A program made the position numbers and the translations under genes. A stretch of 64,000 bases of DNA from Chitinophaga sedimenti. GTDB taxonomy: Bacteria; Bacteroidota; Bacteroidia; Chitinophagales; Chitinophagaceae. Each line of letters opens with the position of its first letter. The stretch's first letter is position 1. The notes under the pieces were generated by a model. The model searched no databases. It was given only the letters and a program-made list of their open reading frames with translations, and was not told the origin of the DNA. Shown piece after piece: positions 11,151-22,000 of this stretch. The DNA is taken from contig NZ_JAKUKA010000001.1 in NCBI RefSeq assembly GCF_023156195.1, positions 2,728,001-2,792,000 of the forward strand, written 5' to 3'.

Positions 11151-12305
11151 TTATTGCGTTACATAAATTTTCCGGCCTTCTACCCGGAACTTTACCATAC
11201 CAGAAGATTCAATCGACTTGAGCACCGCAGCGAGTGGTTGCTGGCGGGAGATCCAGCCTCCCGATTCCAGGTTATCCGGAACAGTATTGTCATACACGAT
11301 TTCCATATCATACCACCTGGCAATTTTTCGCATGGCTGTTTTGAACTCAATACCATTCAAGGCAAAATCACCATTCTTCCAGTCGATTACATTGTCTACA
11401 TCCACTTTTTGTACTACAACCTGCCCATCCCTATTCAGCGCCTGTTCACCGGGACTAATCCGCCGCTTTATTCCTCCCGCGCTCACATTCACGGCGCCTT
11501 CCACCAATGTGGTAGTGACTACCGGTTCGTCGGCATAAGCGTTAACATTGAACTGTGTACCTAACACCTCAATTTCCTGCCCTTTGCTTTGTACCATAAA
11601 AGGACGTGCATGCTCCTTCGCTACTTCAAAATAGGCCTCGCCCTCCAGTTGTACCACCCGCTTACCATTGCTGGTCAGGTCTAACGTATAAACCAGGCTG
11701 GAAGCCGAGTTCAGCCAGGCGTGCGTATCGTCCGGAAGATAGATTTGATACGTTTCGCCGCGAGCCGTAGACAACTTATTTACACCGCCGGGCTGGCCCT
11801 TCTGCCCTTTAATTTCATATATCAATTGCCCGCCCGGGGACTTACTGATCACAACGCCCGCCTCGGCAGCCAATTGGCCGCTGGTGGCTTCAGACAACTT
11901 AATTTTCTTACCATTGGATAAGGTGAGCGTAGCGCCGGTCGTTCCCGCCGTAATTTGAACCGGATTTTCCGGGGCAGCTGATCGCTTACCGGTATAAAGA
12001 GAAACGCCGATGGCTATTACCCCTGCAACCGCAGCGGCAACGGCCACATGTGGCCAGTACCTGGTACGTTTTGCGGGCAGCGAAGGCTGACTAACAATAC
12101 GGTCGAATACCGCTTCGGCCCTGTCCCCTGGCAAAAACGTCAATGCGTCGTCTGCCAGGCCATTCCAATGATCGTCCATCCCCTGGTCCAGGTCCGCTTC
12201 CTTCTCGGTATCCGGGATCACCTGGCGGAACTCCTCCAACTCTTCAGGACGCATGTTTTTATCCAGGTATAACCGGTATAGCGACTTAATTCTATTTGTA
12301 TCCAT
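11151..12305 (-). CDS. FecR-family anti-sigma factor
   Basis: This 384-residue protein is intact. An N-terminal cytoplasmic anti-sigma part of about 80 residues is followed by one transmembrane segment (HVAVAAAVAGVIAIGVSLY). The periplasmic FecR domain contains STARGETYQIYLPDDTHAWLN, and a C-terminal DUF4974-like domain (FKTAMRKIARWYDMEIVYD) is typical of Bacteroidetes. It holds the ECF sigma factor inactive until the SusC receptor's STN domain signals substrate. It lies 161 nt downstream of its sigma gene and 6 nt upstream of the DsbD-like gene. All expected domains are present. Confidence 0.9.
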   Translation of the reverse strand: MDTNRIKSLYRLYLDKNMRPEELEEFRQVIPDTEKEADLDQGMDDHWNGLADDALTFLPGDRAEAVFDRIVSQPSLPAKRTRYWPHVAVAAAVAGVIAIGVSLYTGKRSAAPENPVQITAGTTGATLTLSNGKKIKLSEATSGQLAAEAGVVISKSPGGQLIYEIKGQKGQPGGVNKLSTARGETYQIYLPDDTHAWLNSASSLVYTLDLTSNGKRVVQLEGEAYFEVAKEHARPFMVQSKGQEIEVLGTQFNVNAYADEPVVTTTLVEGAVNVSAGGIKRRISPGEQALNRDGQVVVQKVDVDNVIDWKNGDFALNGIEFKTAMRKIARWYDMEIVYDNTVPDNLESGGWISRQQPLAAVLKSIESSGMVKFRVEGRKIYVTQ

Positions 12306-12466
12306 GTAGGTAAATGTAAGTCTAAGTGACCCGTTTCAATGATAGACACCCGCGCGTGCGGGTTCGGGGTACACGCTCCACAAATTTTTTATAAAAAGCC
12401 GGAAAATAAAGGTGCTGGTAGGTAATAGCCGGATATGGTTGTGCTGGCAGAGGTGCTAAAAACGGC

Positions 12467-13056
12467 TTACATCAACTTTAAAATAACCAAAATAACAGCT
12501 ATGTCTGTATGCGATTTAACATAGGTCCTTACCGATTTTAGTGCACGTTTTACGTGCGTTTGCACGGTTAAGGGAGATATATTCAAACGTTCGGCAGCCT
12601 CTTCATATTTAAGGCCCTGTTGCTGGCATAAAATATAAACCTCTTTTGCTGTTTGGGCAGGGCTTCAATGGCCCGGTTTAACACGCCACGAATATCCTTG
12701 ATCAGCATTTCTTCCGCTAAATCACTATTTTCCTCCCGCCACTCCCTGCCCAGCGCTTTTTCAATTCTCCCATCCAGCGCCATCCGTCGCAGGGCGTTTA
12801 AAGACCGGTGTTTTGTCAGCGTTCTTAGATAGGCCTCCAGGCTGCTAATCTCCCGTATACGGTCGCCCATCAACCAGATTTTTAAGAAAACATCCTGCAC
12901 CATTTCTTCTGCTTCAAACTCGGAATGCAGTAACTGTAAGGCATAAGTATAAACCTTCTTCCCATAGGTATTATAAACGATGCGGAAGGCCTGCTGATCA
13001 CGTCCAGCAACCCTCTCTAATAATTCCCTTTCACTATACACCGGGGAAATGCCCAT
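12467..13056 (-). CDS. ECF RNA polymerase sigma-70 factor, FecI-like (frame broken)
   Basis: The start at 13056 (MGISPVYSERELL) is preferred to an upstream ATG at 13122, because it begins right at the sigma-70 region 2 homology. Region 2 is seen in FRIVYNTYGKKVYTYALQLL and EAEEMVQDVFLKIW. The first frame ends at 12583 (LPKQQKRFIF). In another frame region 4 continues, with EAAERLNISPLTVQTHVKRAL as the helix-turn-helix, to a TAA at 12467-12469. One indel therefore separates the halves of a normal protein of about 196 residues. It is the first gene of the FecR/SusC locus and presumably activates it. No promoter of known form was identified upstream. Confidence 0.82.
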
Positions 13057-13485
13057 AGATTTTGATTTCGAATAAATGTACAAATTCGCCGACAATGATA
13101 AACATATTTTGCGATTAACCATATGTTGGAGCGCGATAGTGTACCATTTCGCAAATCGACCAGCTCCGGCAAATTATTGCGTAGCTATTTTGATAGAAAT
13201 CGCGTAAGGTCAATGCCGTGTTCCCTTAAAAATAAAGGGCAGCCGCCGTCCTCCCTTCATACTCCGGAGTGCAAAGAACAGGACTAGCGGCTCCCCCTCT
13301 ATATATTAGATAGAAAGACAACGCCCACCTTTTTTTTTTTTAACCAATATGTCAAAGAACTAACTACAGCACGTTCAGGAATCTTTTCGTGAACGAACGT
13401 CCTGCTCCAACACAGCCTTTACATCATCTTCCGACGGTAATGCCAGCTTGCAGTTGGATGCGATTTAATCATCCGGTCTTTTTCC
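13057..13485. other. Intergenic region, no gene seen
   Basis: About 430 nt separate the sigma gene from the hypothetical gene at 13486. It holds a run of 12 T at 13330-13341 and short low-complexity stretches. No reading frame with protein-like composition, tRNA or clear promoter was found. The sigma-gene promoter should lie near 13060-13140. Confidence 0.5.
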
Positions 13486-14127
13486 TTACACTGGATGATG
13501 CCGATGGTCGGCAGCGATGTTATCGCTAACGACCATCGCGTTAACGGCAGGCGGATACATCACGCTTTCACCTTCCATCACCACTTCCCTTACTGTTTCA
13601 TTGCCGGGCAGGTCTTTCACCGAAACAACCACACGACAGCCATCCAACTGCTTCTTACCGGGAACAAACAGCCATCTCTCATCGTCTTCCTGTACCGCCG
13701 TGCCGCTCTCCACCAGTTCACCGTTGCGGCTGTACAAACACACCGTTACCATGGCCACTTTGAAATTATCCGTAGCCGTTACGACGATACCGCCGTCGCC
13801 GATCTCCACACCGTGTATCACAGGCGCTTGCAGAAAGTCCGCGATGGCCAGGTTGTGTACGTTCAGTGAGCCATGGAGGCCTGCCTTATAAGTAGCATGC
13901 AACAAAGCCGATTTCCGCACTTTTGCGGACCATAACGCACCACCCCGGAAGTTCGCTTTCGTGCGCTCCTGGGCATCTGTGCCTCTGCCGGGACGCTTTC
14001 GCGGAGCCTTCGCTATAATCTGTTTGCCATAGCGGTAATACACAACGACCTGCTTACCGAACTGGCCGCTGGCACCACTGGAGATGGCGTTAAAACCTTG
14101 CTGGATCATAAGCGATGTTTTATACAA
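13486..14127 (-). CDS. Hypothetical protein, 213 residues
   Basis: I do not recognise this gene as a named family. The start may be at 14127 or at the second Met (MIQQGF, 14109). The chain is rich in Gly and basic residues near the N-terminus (GFNAISSGASGQFGKQVVVYYRYGKQIIAK, given here only as a description of the opening 30 residues in outline: Gly/Ser then Tyr/Lys). The second half reads like a beta-rich domain with alternating Val/Thr strands. There is no signal peptide or membrane segment. Similar short proteins with a conserved N-terminal start and an Ig-like tail are scattered in Bacteroidetes, but that comparison is from general impression. It lies between the Sus locus and the tRNA-Lys accessory region, with no obvious operon partner. 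Confidence 0.5.
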   Translation of the reverse strand: MYKTSLMIQQGFNAISSGASGQFGKQVVVYYRYGKQIIAKAPRKRPGRGTDAQERTKANFRGGALWSAKVRKSALLHATYKAGLHGSLNVHNLAIADFLQAPVIHGVEIGDGGIVVTATDNFKVAMVTVCLYSRNGELVESGTAVQEDDERWLFVPGKKQLDGCRVVVSVKDLPGNETVREVVMEGESVMYPPAVNAMVVSDNIAADHRHHPV

Positions 14128-14510
14128 AGATGGGGGTCAAATTTGCGGTTGCCCGTATCATTTTGTCGCAAAAAAGAGTCAATTTATCGCAAAGATGCGG
14201 GGCGAAAATGCGTTTCGCCATATCCCTTTCGGTTGAAAAAGTCAATTTTGTCAGGATAGAAAATTGTATGATCGGGTAATGTGATATAGGTAGGCTGGAT
14301 GGTTCAGTGGTGGTTGGGTGAGGGTTCGGTAACGACACTACAGAGAGAAAATTGAATTGAATCTGAATAAATGCTATTACTAAATAGCATCCGTAAACTG
14401 GAAAAATTTATAACTAACTATTTCATTATAACTTATGCTCCTTCAAGTCTTTCGTTTCATTAAATAGTTTATTCCGTAGACGGAGCATATTATCGGTGAG
14501 TTAACGTTGC
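14128..14510. other. A+T-rich intergenic region, no gene seen
   Basis: About 380 nt upstream of the hypothetical gene are visibly richer in A+T than the Sus locus. The frames here are short and do not resemble proteins. The stretch leads into a decayed integrase on the same strand, so it is probably degraded mobile DNA. Confidence 0.45.
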
Positions 14511-14812
14511 GTCACCTTCGCATAAATCTGCCTAGCCCGGATTGACTTACCTAAGCTCACCGCCTTAATCGGCACATCCTACTGCGGAAATTAAATGCTT
14601 ATTGATTCCGCAAATGATAGCAATTTCCGTTAGAAAGCGTTGAATTTCTGATTGCGCACTCACGGGGGAACAGGGTTCCGTTCGCCGACAAACCGGGTTG
14701 TGCTTATACCGCTAAATGATTTTCATGACGATGGGAAGGAGAGTAATATTCTCCCGGCTCTGCTTTTTGGAGTTACCCTCAAGAAACCCAAGTAAATACT
14801 GCATTTACGCAT
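14511..14812 (-). pseudogene. Decayed tyrosine recombinase (integrase) remnant
   Basis: On the minus strand 14511-14578 translates as DVPIKAVSLGKSIRARQIY followed by AKVTQR and a stop. This matches the C-terminal catalytic block of Bacteroidetes tyrosine integrases (pattern GVPIE-VSxxLGHxxIxTTQIYAKVT), with the active-site Tyr in QIYAKV retained. Just upstream, 14600-14665 reads, across a frame shift, NQKFNAF then LTEIAIICGINKHLI, which matches the segment before the catalytic HxxR box. The box itself and most of the N-terminal region are missing, so the gene is internally deleted and inactive. A possible original start (MRK) lies at 14812, about 35 nt from the tRNA-Lys repeat at 14846. That is where an integrase gene would sit in a tRNA-targeted island. 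Confidence 0.58.
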
Positions 14813-14845
14813 TTTTTTATTCTATTTGCTCTTGCTTGAGCTTCC

Positions 14846-14865
14846 TCTGTGATTCCGCTGGGACT
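14846..14865. repeat. Distal attachment-site copy (tRNA-Lys 3' end duplicate)
   Basis: Twenty bases (tctgtgattccgctgggact) are identical to 23069-23088, which covers the last 16 bases of the tRNA-Lys gene plus 4 downstream bases. A perfect repeat of a tRNA 3' end in the same orientation about 8.2 kb away is the standard footprint of site-specific integration at that tRNA. Confidence 0.82.
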
Positions 14866-15163
14866 ATATCAAAGGCTTATTTACCGTTATTTTCCAAGGA
14901 TTTATTAGCTGCTGTAGACGATTTTGTAGACTCGCGAAATAGCTTACTTTGTGGGAGTTTGAAAGAACTTGTAAACGGTACAAAGGTACGAAAAGCCTTG
15001 CTAAATAAGCACAAACTGGTATAAATTAAAGATAAAAATGACCACCGTCCGCAAGATCAATAAAAAAATCAGCCAGGGAACTATTCAGCTGACCAGCCGT
15101 TTTAAACTGCTTCAGAAAGTCGTCTGATAAAAAATCTTCTGCGTTCAGAAAACAGTATATACA
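14866..15163. other. Island end with possible IS256 transposase scrap
   Basis: No complete gene is present in about 300 nt. On the minus strand, roughly 15038-15142 translates as NAEDFLSDDFLKQFKTAG followed by QLNSSLADF. This resembles the N-terminus of Bacteroidetes IS256-family transposases (pattern FLKQFKTxxxLNxFLxxL) and then loses similarity. No terminal inverted repeats or target duplications were recognised. The identification rests on one short block and is tentative. The remainder is A+T-rich and unassigned. Confidence 0.35.
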
Positions 15164-15191
15164 AAAAATCGAGATCAAAATCCCGATTTTT
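15164..15191 (-). terminator. Rho-independent terminator of the helicase gene
   Basis: A 12-bp stem (one G-T pair) with a 4-nt loop is followed on the minus strand by a T-rich tail. It lies about 50 nt downstream of the helicase stop. The hairpin is flanked by direct copies of acagtatata (15152-15161 and 15199-15208). Confidence 0.7.
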
Positions 15192-15240
15192 ATGATCTAC
15201 ACAGTATATAAGATAGTGACCAAATACCTTTCATTACCAG

Positions 15241-18200
15241 CTATATTTTCTTAATCTGCAAGTCCAAAGACGAACTACTATGCCTTATAATATAATCCTT
15301 ATAGCTATCGCCATAAACATTAATATTTTGATGGACATTCGTGAAGCTATTTTCCTGAAAATATGTTTTGCTACCCATAAGTTTGGCTTCCAAATCACGG
15401 GCATCAATATGTGCAACCATATCAGCGGGCAAACTATCAATAATGTTCATCAGTCCAGGAAATTCTGCTGAGTGAAACAGTGGTAATTTAGCCATTTCCT
15501 CATCAAGATCAGGTAATAGCAATACTAAATAATCTCTTGCTCTACTGACTGCTACATTGATAATAAATTCCTTCTGAAAGAATCTGCTGTAAGAAGCGCG
15601 CAGTGACGACGGATTAAACAAGGCAAATACAATTTCTCTTTCTCCACCCTGAAACCCGTGAACGGTATCAGTAAGAATATCCAATTTCGATTTATCGCTA
15701 TGCGCCTCCAACAATTTATTAATTAGATTAGCCTGCGCTTTATATGGTGACAATATTCCCACATTCCATGGAGCTACTGCCTCTCTTCTAAATCTGAATA
15801 TAAGTTCATTGATCAACAATGCTGAATACAAATGAAAGGGGCTTTCATTTAGCTTATGGGGACTATAGATAGCATCCTCTCTATTAACCGGATACTTAAC
15901 GATTGTAACGGGCCTAAATCCCATTTGCGAGAAATAAGCTGGCAACGCCCGCGCCACAGGCGCTCCTCCTATATTATTCTTTCTTCCATGTTCCAGTGTA
16001 TCTCCATAAAGAAAACGGCTGAAAATCGTTCCTATTGCCTCAATACTACGATATTGAGTTGTCAGATTGCGTATTTTATCTCCGGAAAGTGATCCATACT
16101 TAGGTATATTGGCTTGTATTCCACTGTCAAATGATTGTAGTCCTACCATAGTATAAATGTTTTCATCTTTAATCCGTCCATTTTCTTCTCCCAATTCACT
16201 ATCCGATATATCATATATCGGGGGATCTGAAAAGGATCTCCACCAATGATAAAATCAGTCAGCGGCCCTCCTTCATAGTGGATATACTTTCTTTTAAAGA
16301 GTGGATATACGATTGCAGGTAGCATCACCATAGAGGCTTCATCAAAAATGATGGTATCCCAGGGGATATCTGCCATCAACTGCTTTATCTCACCGTCATG
16401 GGTTTCCCCGGTGATTATTTTTCATACGGGAAACGCTGTACGGTAGTGACCACTACACATTTATTATACAGATGAAACTTAAGTAAATTGCCGTCATACA
16501 CCAACTCCATATCTACTAAATTCATGTCCGTAGAAGCGCCAAATCTAACAAGCCAGGAATCAGGATAGTCTTGCCGATTACACATATTTAATATACTGTT
16601 CACCAATACATCCGCGGCAGTATTTGTAGGAGTAAGTACAAGTATATACTTACTGTTATCAGAACGAATTTTTTCAAGTATCCGTTTCGACAACTCAGTT
16701 GTTTTACCTGTACCCGGAGGCCCAAAAATAAACTGTATATTTTCACTCAGCTCTTCTTTCAGATTATAGTCGTCAGCATACCCCAGATCGCCAAACGCTT
16801 TCATTAGTCTTTTTATCAGATCAAGTATCCTTACGAAAGTAAAACTCACTTCAGTCACCTGCGACAATGGAATGTCGTCCAGATCAGCGCTATTCTTCGG
16901 AACTACAGCCAATTTGCTTCCTTTCTTACTAACCCCACTTATTCTTACATGTTTTTGCCTTTTTCGCCTGATTCATCCCGATAACTAAATATCGCGACAA
17001 AGTCTGTGAACAAATCTATATTCGGCGAAATGGAGGAAGATGGTCCGCAAAGAGTGATCAGGCGTAAATCTGAGGGATTATACTCGATCCTGGAAAAGAC
17101 AATATTTCCAGCGGCATTATCAAGGGGATTAGTGCTACCACTCATCACCATCAACTCAAGTAACGCCATAAACCATTTCATAGAGTAAGCCCTATTAGTA
17201 CTAATTCCATCTGCAAGTTCTTTTTTCTTCTGTTCTATTTTTTCTTTTTCCTTAAGTCGTTCGAATTCATCCCTTAATGTCTTATTTGATTGTAACCGCT
17301 TTAAAAAATCCTGTATACTTTCGTCATATTTATTGAAGAGCTCTTTCAATCTGTTAATGGCATTTGCAGGCAAATTGATTTCTGCTTCAATTCTCGAAAT
17401 CATATTCCTGTCATTTAATTCGTTGTTCACAACTATTTTATTCTCAAAGAATATTATGTTGTCCTTTACATAATCGAAGATACTCCCTCCTTCAAACTGA
17501 AGGGTATAAGGGACACCTCCGGGATAACCAACAATTCGAAAATCGGGAAACAATGCTTTCCAGTCTGCATAATAGGCAGTACTCAATTCAATCCCTGCTG
17601 CAGCAAGAACTGCTTCGTTCAATACATCAAACTGAATATTCACAAGAGGAAACAGTTGATTTAACGCATCTGTTTTCCTCAACAAATCTCTAAATACAAT
17701 GGGGCTTTTTAGAGAACCCGGTAATTGATGAATGGGATATTGCAGCTCCAGCAAGCTACTACAAAGTACCAAGTCAATTCCAGGAGCAGCCTCAACAAAG
17801 GCGAGTTCAATGCTACATATTCTTTGACTACTAATTATAGGAACTGGTATATCCTTATTATAAACTACATTATCGGGTAGCCTACCATATAAATCCCGGA
17901 GTAGATTAGCCCTATCGCTGTTAAACATGAATAAGACCTGCTCTTTGTGCAAAAACAGTAGCGTATTTTTCACAACACCAACGTGGAGATTGTTAAGTAC
18001 AGGTAATGTCTGCTCTAAGTTTAGCAGATATTTTCTTATACGCACAATATCAGATCCACTGAGAGAAACACCAAAAATTCTCAAAAAATCAACCCGTTTT
18101 CTTCGTCTACCTTCTTCTACCTCATCCTGCAACCAGTGTATGACAAATTCCGGCAATCTTTCATCTTCCAGTGCTAAATCCGACCCATAAATGGCCAAAG

Positions 18201-19040
18201 CCGGGTTAAAATGTAGAAAGTTTGTCCAACTTTTCCCTTCTTCCATCTCCAGGAAAGAAAACATCTCCGGGTCTTCTTCCCACAGCGCATATAACTCTTC
18301 CATTAAAGCAATTGAGTCTGCCTCATCTTTTAGTCCTGAAACACACGGAATTAAAAATCTTCTCTTATCTAAATAAGGCTTAAAGGAAATTGTTACCTCA
18401 CCAGTCGCCTTAAACGGGCCCCCTGTTAATGCTAAAATACTGGTAGCTGCTGCGTAATTATCGGCTAAAATGGCCGGCAAAGGTAAATACCTGCTGGGGG
18501 TGTCAGGAGCATATAAGACCACATTTTGCAGCTGACGAATGCCGTCTTTAGTCTTAACTGAAAAAAGTGCTGGATTAACTGTATCATTTACGTTGGCATA
18601 TAACAGCAGGAATGCCAGTTGCTGACCATTAAGCAAAGGTGTTGAAGTATATTCCTCCAATAACTGCTGGTAGATAAATTGCTTGTCAGGCGGGGCTCCT
18701 AACCCTAAGAGGTTTCCAACTATATCGCGTTCGTTGCCGATCAATTCTGCAATAACACGCGCTAGTTCACTAATTATTTGGGTTGCCCTGGAATCCGGAT
18801 TAGGCAAAATTTCCGACAATAGCAATACTCTTTCACTATGCTTCTCCTCAAAAATCACGTCATTTTGCCCAAGCAAATGCGAGGAATCCAAAATAATAAG
18901 GTTTTCCCCCTTCTTTACTGAGATACTGGATTTTGCATACTCCTGGGCGCTATTCTGATCATTGAGGCTAAGCAACAACTGAATATATCTGACACCACAG
19001 GTATCACCAGAAAGCAGGCCGTCCAGGTCTATTAAAATTT
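15241..19040 (-). CDS. Large SF1 (Upf1/DNA2-type) helicase region, possibly fused to the GHKL ATPase (frame broken)
   Basis: The reassembled chain of about 1260 residues has an N-terminal part of about 690 residues without a recognised domain (ending in a coiled-coil-like KEKEKIEQKKKELADG stretch). A superfamily 1 helicase core follows: Walker A GPPGTGKT near 16702-16724, motif II IIFDEAS near 16346, TTQYRS near 16055, HGFQGGERE near 15640, and motif VI NVAVSRARD near 15550. This order fits the Upf1/DNA2-like group. Three frame breaks (near 16940 at an A5 run, 16420 at GAAAAAT, and 16170-16190) join smoothly. No nuclease motif was seen at either end. There is no good ATG: the first long frame opens at a TTG (18978), and upstream codons in frame read KILIDLDGLLSGDTC back to the GHKL gene's stop. 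The helicase may therefore be the C-terminal half of a single giant protein. A role in phage defence is inference from island context. Confidence 0.75.
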
Positions 19041-22000
19041 TTTTATGTGATTGACTAAATATACTCTTGAATCGATTCCTGATTCTATCGCCAGTTCGAT
19101 TAACTCCGATAGCTGACGCTCGTTATTAATGTCGCGTTCATGGGTTAGCCTGTTAATTAATTTACCTCCCTGAAGTGGAATGGAATTCGAAAAATCCTTT
19201 AGCACAGCAGGAAAATGGCGGAATATTTCAGAATAATATGCTTTGATATAATCATTGATCTTAGCATTGCCAGAATAAATTAAAAATCTACCCGCTGTTT
19301 TCTTCTCAATGAATAGTTCTCCGTCCTCATTTTCGTACACCAACAGCGTACTATATACATCGGGCATTTCTAACTTACAAAGTTGAAGGAAAGCACCGGC
19401 TTCCTCAACGCTCAATTTAACAGCATCTTCTCCAGGATCATAACTCCCCTTTTTTGCGGGTATAAGGAACGGTGGACTGGAATAATACTTTAAAAATTCA
19501 TAATCTGGCAGCGGGGATGCATTTAATCTGGACGTAATTGCCTTCAGATTATCGTACCCGGTCTCGTCAAAATTGCTCTCCAGATCTGTTAAATAACAAT
19601 AGGGACTAGCTACTGTGACAAATGTCCCGTTAACAGATATGATGGCGCTGTCGGAAAGAGTCAGCGCTTTCGGTATTTTATTAAAAACACCTTGTGTGTA
19701 TTCAAATATACTGACTTTTATATCCCTTGTATTCGCTACATTCTGAATAATAACATTCCAAAACGGGTTTATAATGTTATTGTAAATATCTCCATCATCA
19801 TTTAAAAGATACTTATTGAGCTCAGTAGTAAACTCACTTTCCTTTACAGAAAAAGGCTGCAACCAGGTAATAGGCGTATGACTCAACAACCTAGTAAATG
19901 GCTGAACTTCCCCGGAACGATTACAATAAAGCGCCAGTTGTTTTACCCTGTCTATTCTATCTTTAACTGTGCGATCCTCTCCCAACCTTTCTACGAGCCC
20001 GAGTATCTGATGCTTTTCTTCTACTGTAAACGAGGCCGTCACAAATTTGTTATTGAACAACTTCGTCAAATAGGAGTAATCTCTCAGATACGTTATTATT
20101 CTGGGTTGAATATATTTGAATAAATCAGGAAATTCTGAAAGAGATAGAACACTTATTATAAAGCCTGCTTTCCGAAGATAAGGCACTAATCCATCAATCT
20201 GGTTGAAAGCGAGGAGGCGCAAAGCATGTATTTCTGGATTTGCAATTTCATCCAGCGTCAGATACTCCCCATTCTCGAACTTCCAGGTCCTGAGATGGGA
20301 AATATTTTCTTTAAATATATCGGCCTTAGAAGTTTTGTCGCTGTAACCAATGAGCTTATTATTCAGCTCATCCAATAAAATGCGTATATTTTCATCACTT
20401 CTTGCCCATTCATTTATTCTATTGAATATTCCCTTGACTTGCAACAAGTCAATAATTGTAAAAGGGGTCAACAACAATTTGGTGGGAGACATCGCTTCTT
20501 TACAAAGTAGATAGTCAGCTTTTTCATCCCAGTAAAACCAACTAATTGTCTCTTCCAACCATCCTTCAGCATCAACAGGCAGGCTAGTTTTCTTAATTTT
20601 CACCTGTTGATTTGAAGTGGATAGTTTAAAACTTCCGGTATCAATATCTTTAACGGGAATATTCGCCTGTATGAATTTTAAAAGTGGTACATACAATGGA
20701 TCATTTACCCATACTCTTTCAGGGTTGTCACTTGGATCCGATAAAAGCAGGTTTGCATAAGCCATTAAAAATTTGCTTCGATCCTCCTCCTGCTGCGAGG
20801 CTGCCCATGTCAACATTCTTTCTGCCAGTCTCTTGACAAAGACTCTAAACAATCGTTCATTTATGCCTTCTTCGCCCACACTCCCCTTCTGCAAAAAGGT
20901 CCTTGATGCTGATTTGTAAAAAGCATTGGAATGAAGTATAAACCTAAGCCTGTGCTTCTCTTCGCTCAACGGGAAGAACAAATAAAAATTGGGGGCGTTA
21001 TAGAAAACTTCCTTCCCTTCCCTATAATCAGTATAACCTAACAGGATTTCAATATCACTATCCGTCTGCTCCTTGGAGAGCTCTATCTCTGTCAGATCTG
21101 TTGATTTTCCAAAACGGAGTTTTCTGTATTCTTCCTGATCGGCGGTCTTACTTATAATAAATGTCTCAAAATGCAAATCAACAGGTGCTATTTCTTTTCC
21201 CTTTAGGTTAACGAGATTTAGCCCAGTATGATTGAGAGAATGTTGGGCAATTTTATTCAAAATAGCCAGCGAGAACTTCACCCCTTCTTCAAGGTTTTCT
21301 TCTTCCAGATGCGATTGTTTACCGTGTCCCAACTTGATAAAAAACAACGACCCTTGGTTGAAATCATTTTCTATGAAGTCGTAATGCCTTGTTATCCATT
21401 GAGCCATTTTTCTAAGTTCCTGTTTACTAAACGCATTTTTGGTACATACGAATTGACTATCATAAATCGCCTCCTCATGAACGTCATTCTCTGGATGGCA
21501 AGGAAAGTTTGTAATAAGAATCTTGAATAGCCAGGGGTCAGTTGATTTGACAGTTGCTTTCCTTTTCCCAAGATCAGTGTACACCTCATATTCCTGAGGA
21601 TGTGGCAAGACTTCGGGGTTTTCAACCAGGTTTTTCAACTGTGCAATTTCACCATCTTGCCAACTAAATAAAATAGGACCATAGTTTTGATGTATGAGCT
21701 CATCTAGTCCATTCTCGCGTCCAACCAGTCGATGTGCCAGTTTAAATCCAATACCAAACTTTCCTATTGTAAAATTATTTGAAGACTTGGTAGATACCCC
21801 CACATTCAATATGGATCGAACCGCATCCATACTAAACATATCTCCGTTATTTAGTACCATCAAGTAATTATTACCATCTTCTTCATCTTTTCCCCAAAAC
21901 AAACAAAATCTGGTACTTTTGGCATCAACAGCATTCTGCATAAATTCATAAACAGCCTGTCCATCTTTAGCCATGTCCAAAAATCCTTCTAAAAATCCCC

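Noticed and set aside
13330..13341. Run of 12 T as a terminator
   Set aside because: No stable hairpin precedes it and no plus-strand gene ends before it.
14716..15024. Plus-strand frame of 102 codons crossing the distal att repeat
   Set aside because: It spans the repeat, has unusual composition (many Ser, Cys, Phe) and overlaps an integrase remnant on the other strand, so it is most likely chance.
15241..16912. Reading the helicase core as three small separate genes
   Set aside because: Walker A, motif II and motifs IV-VI are in successive frames that overlap and join without loss, so a single frame-broken gene is the simpler account.
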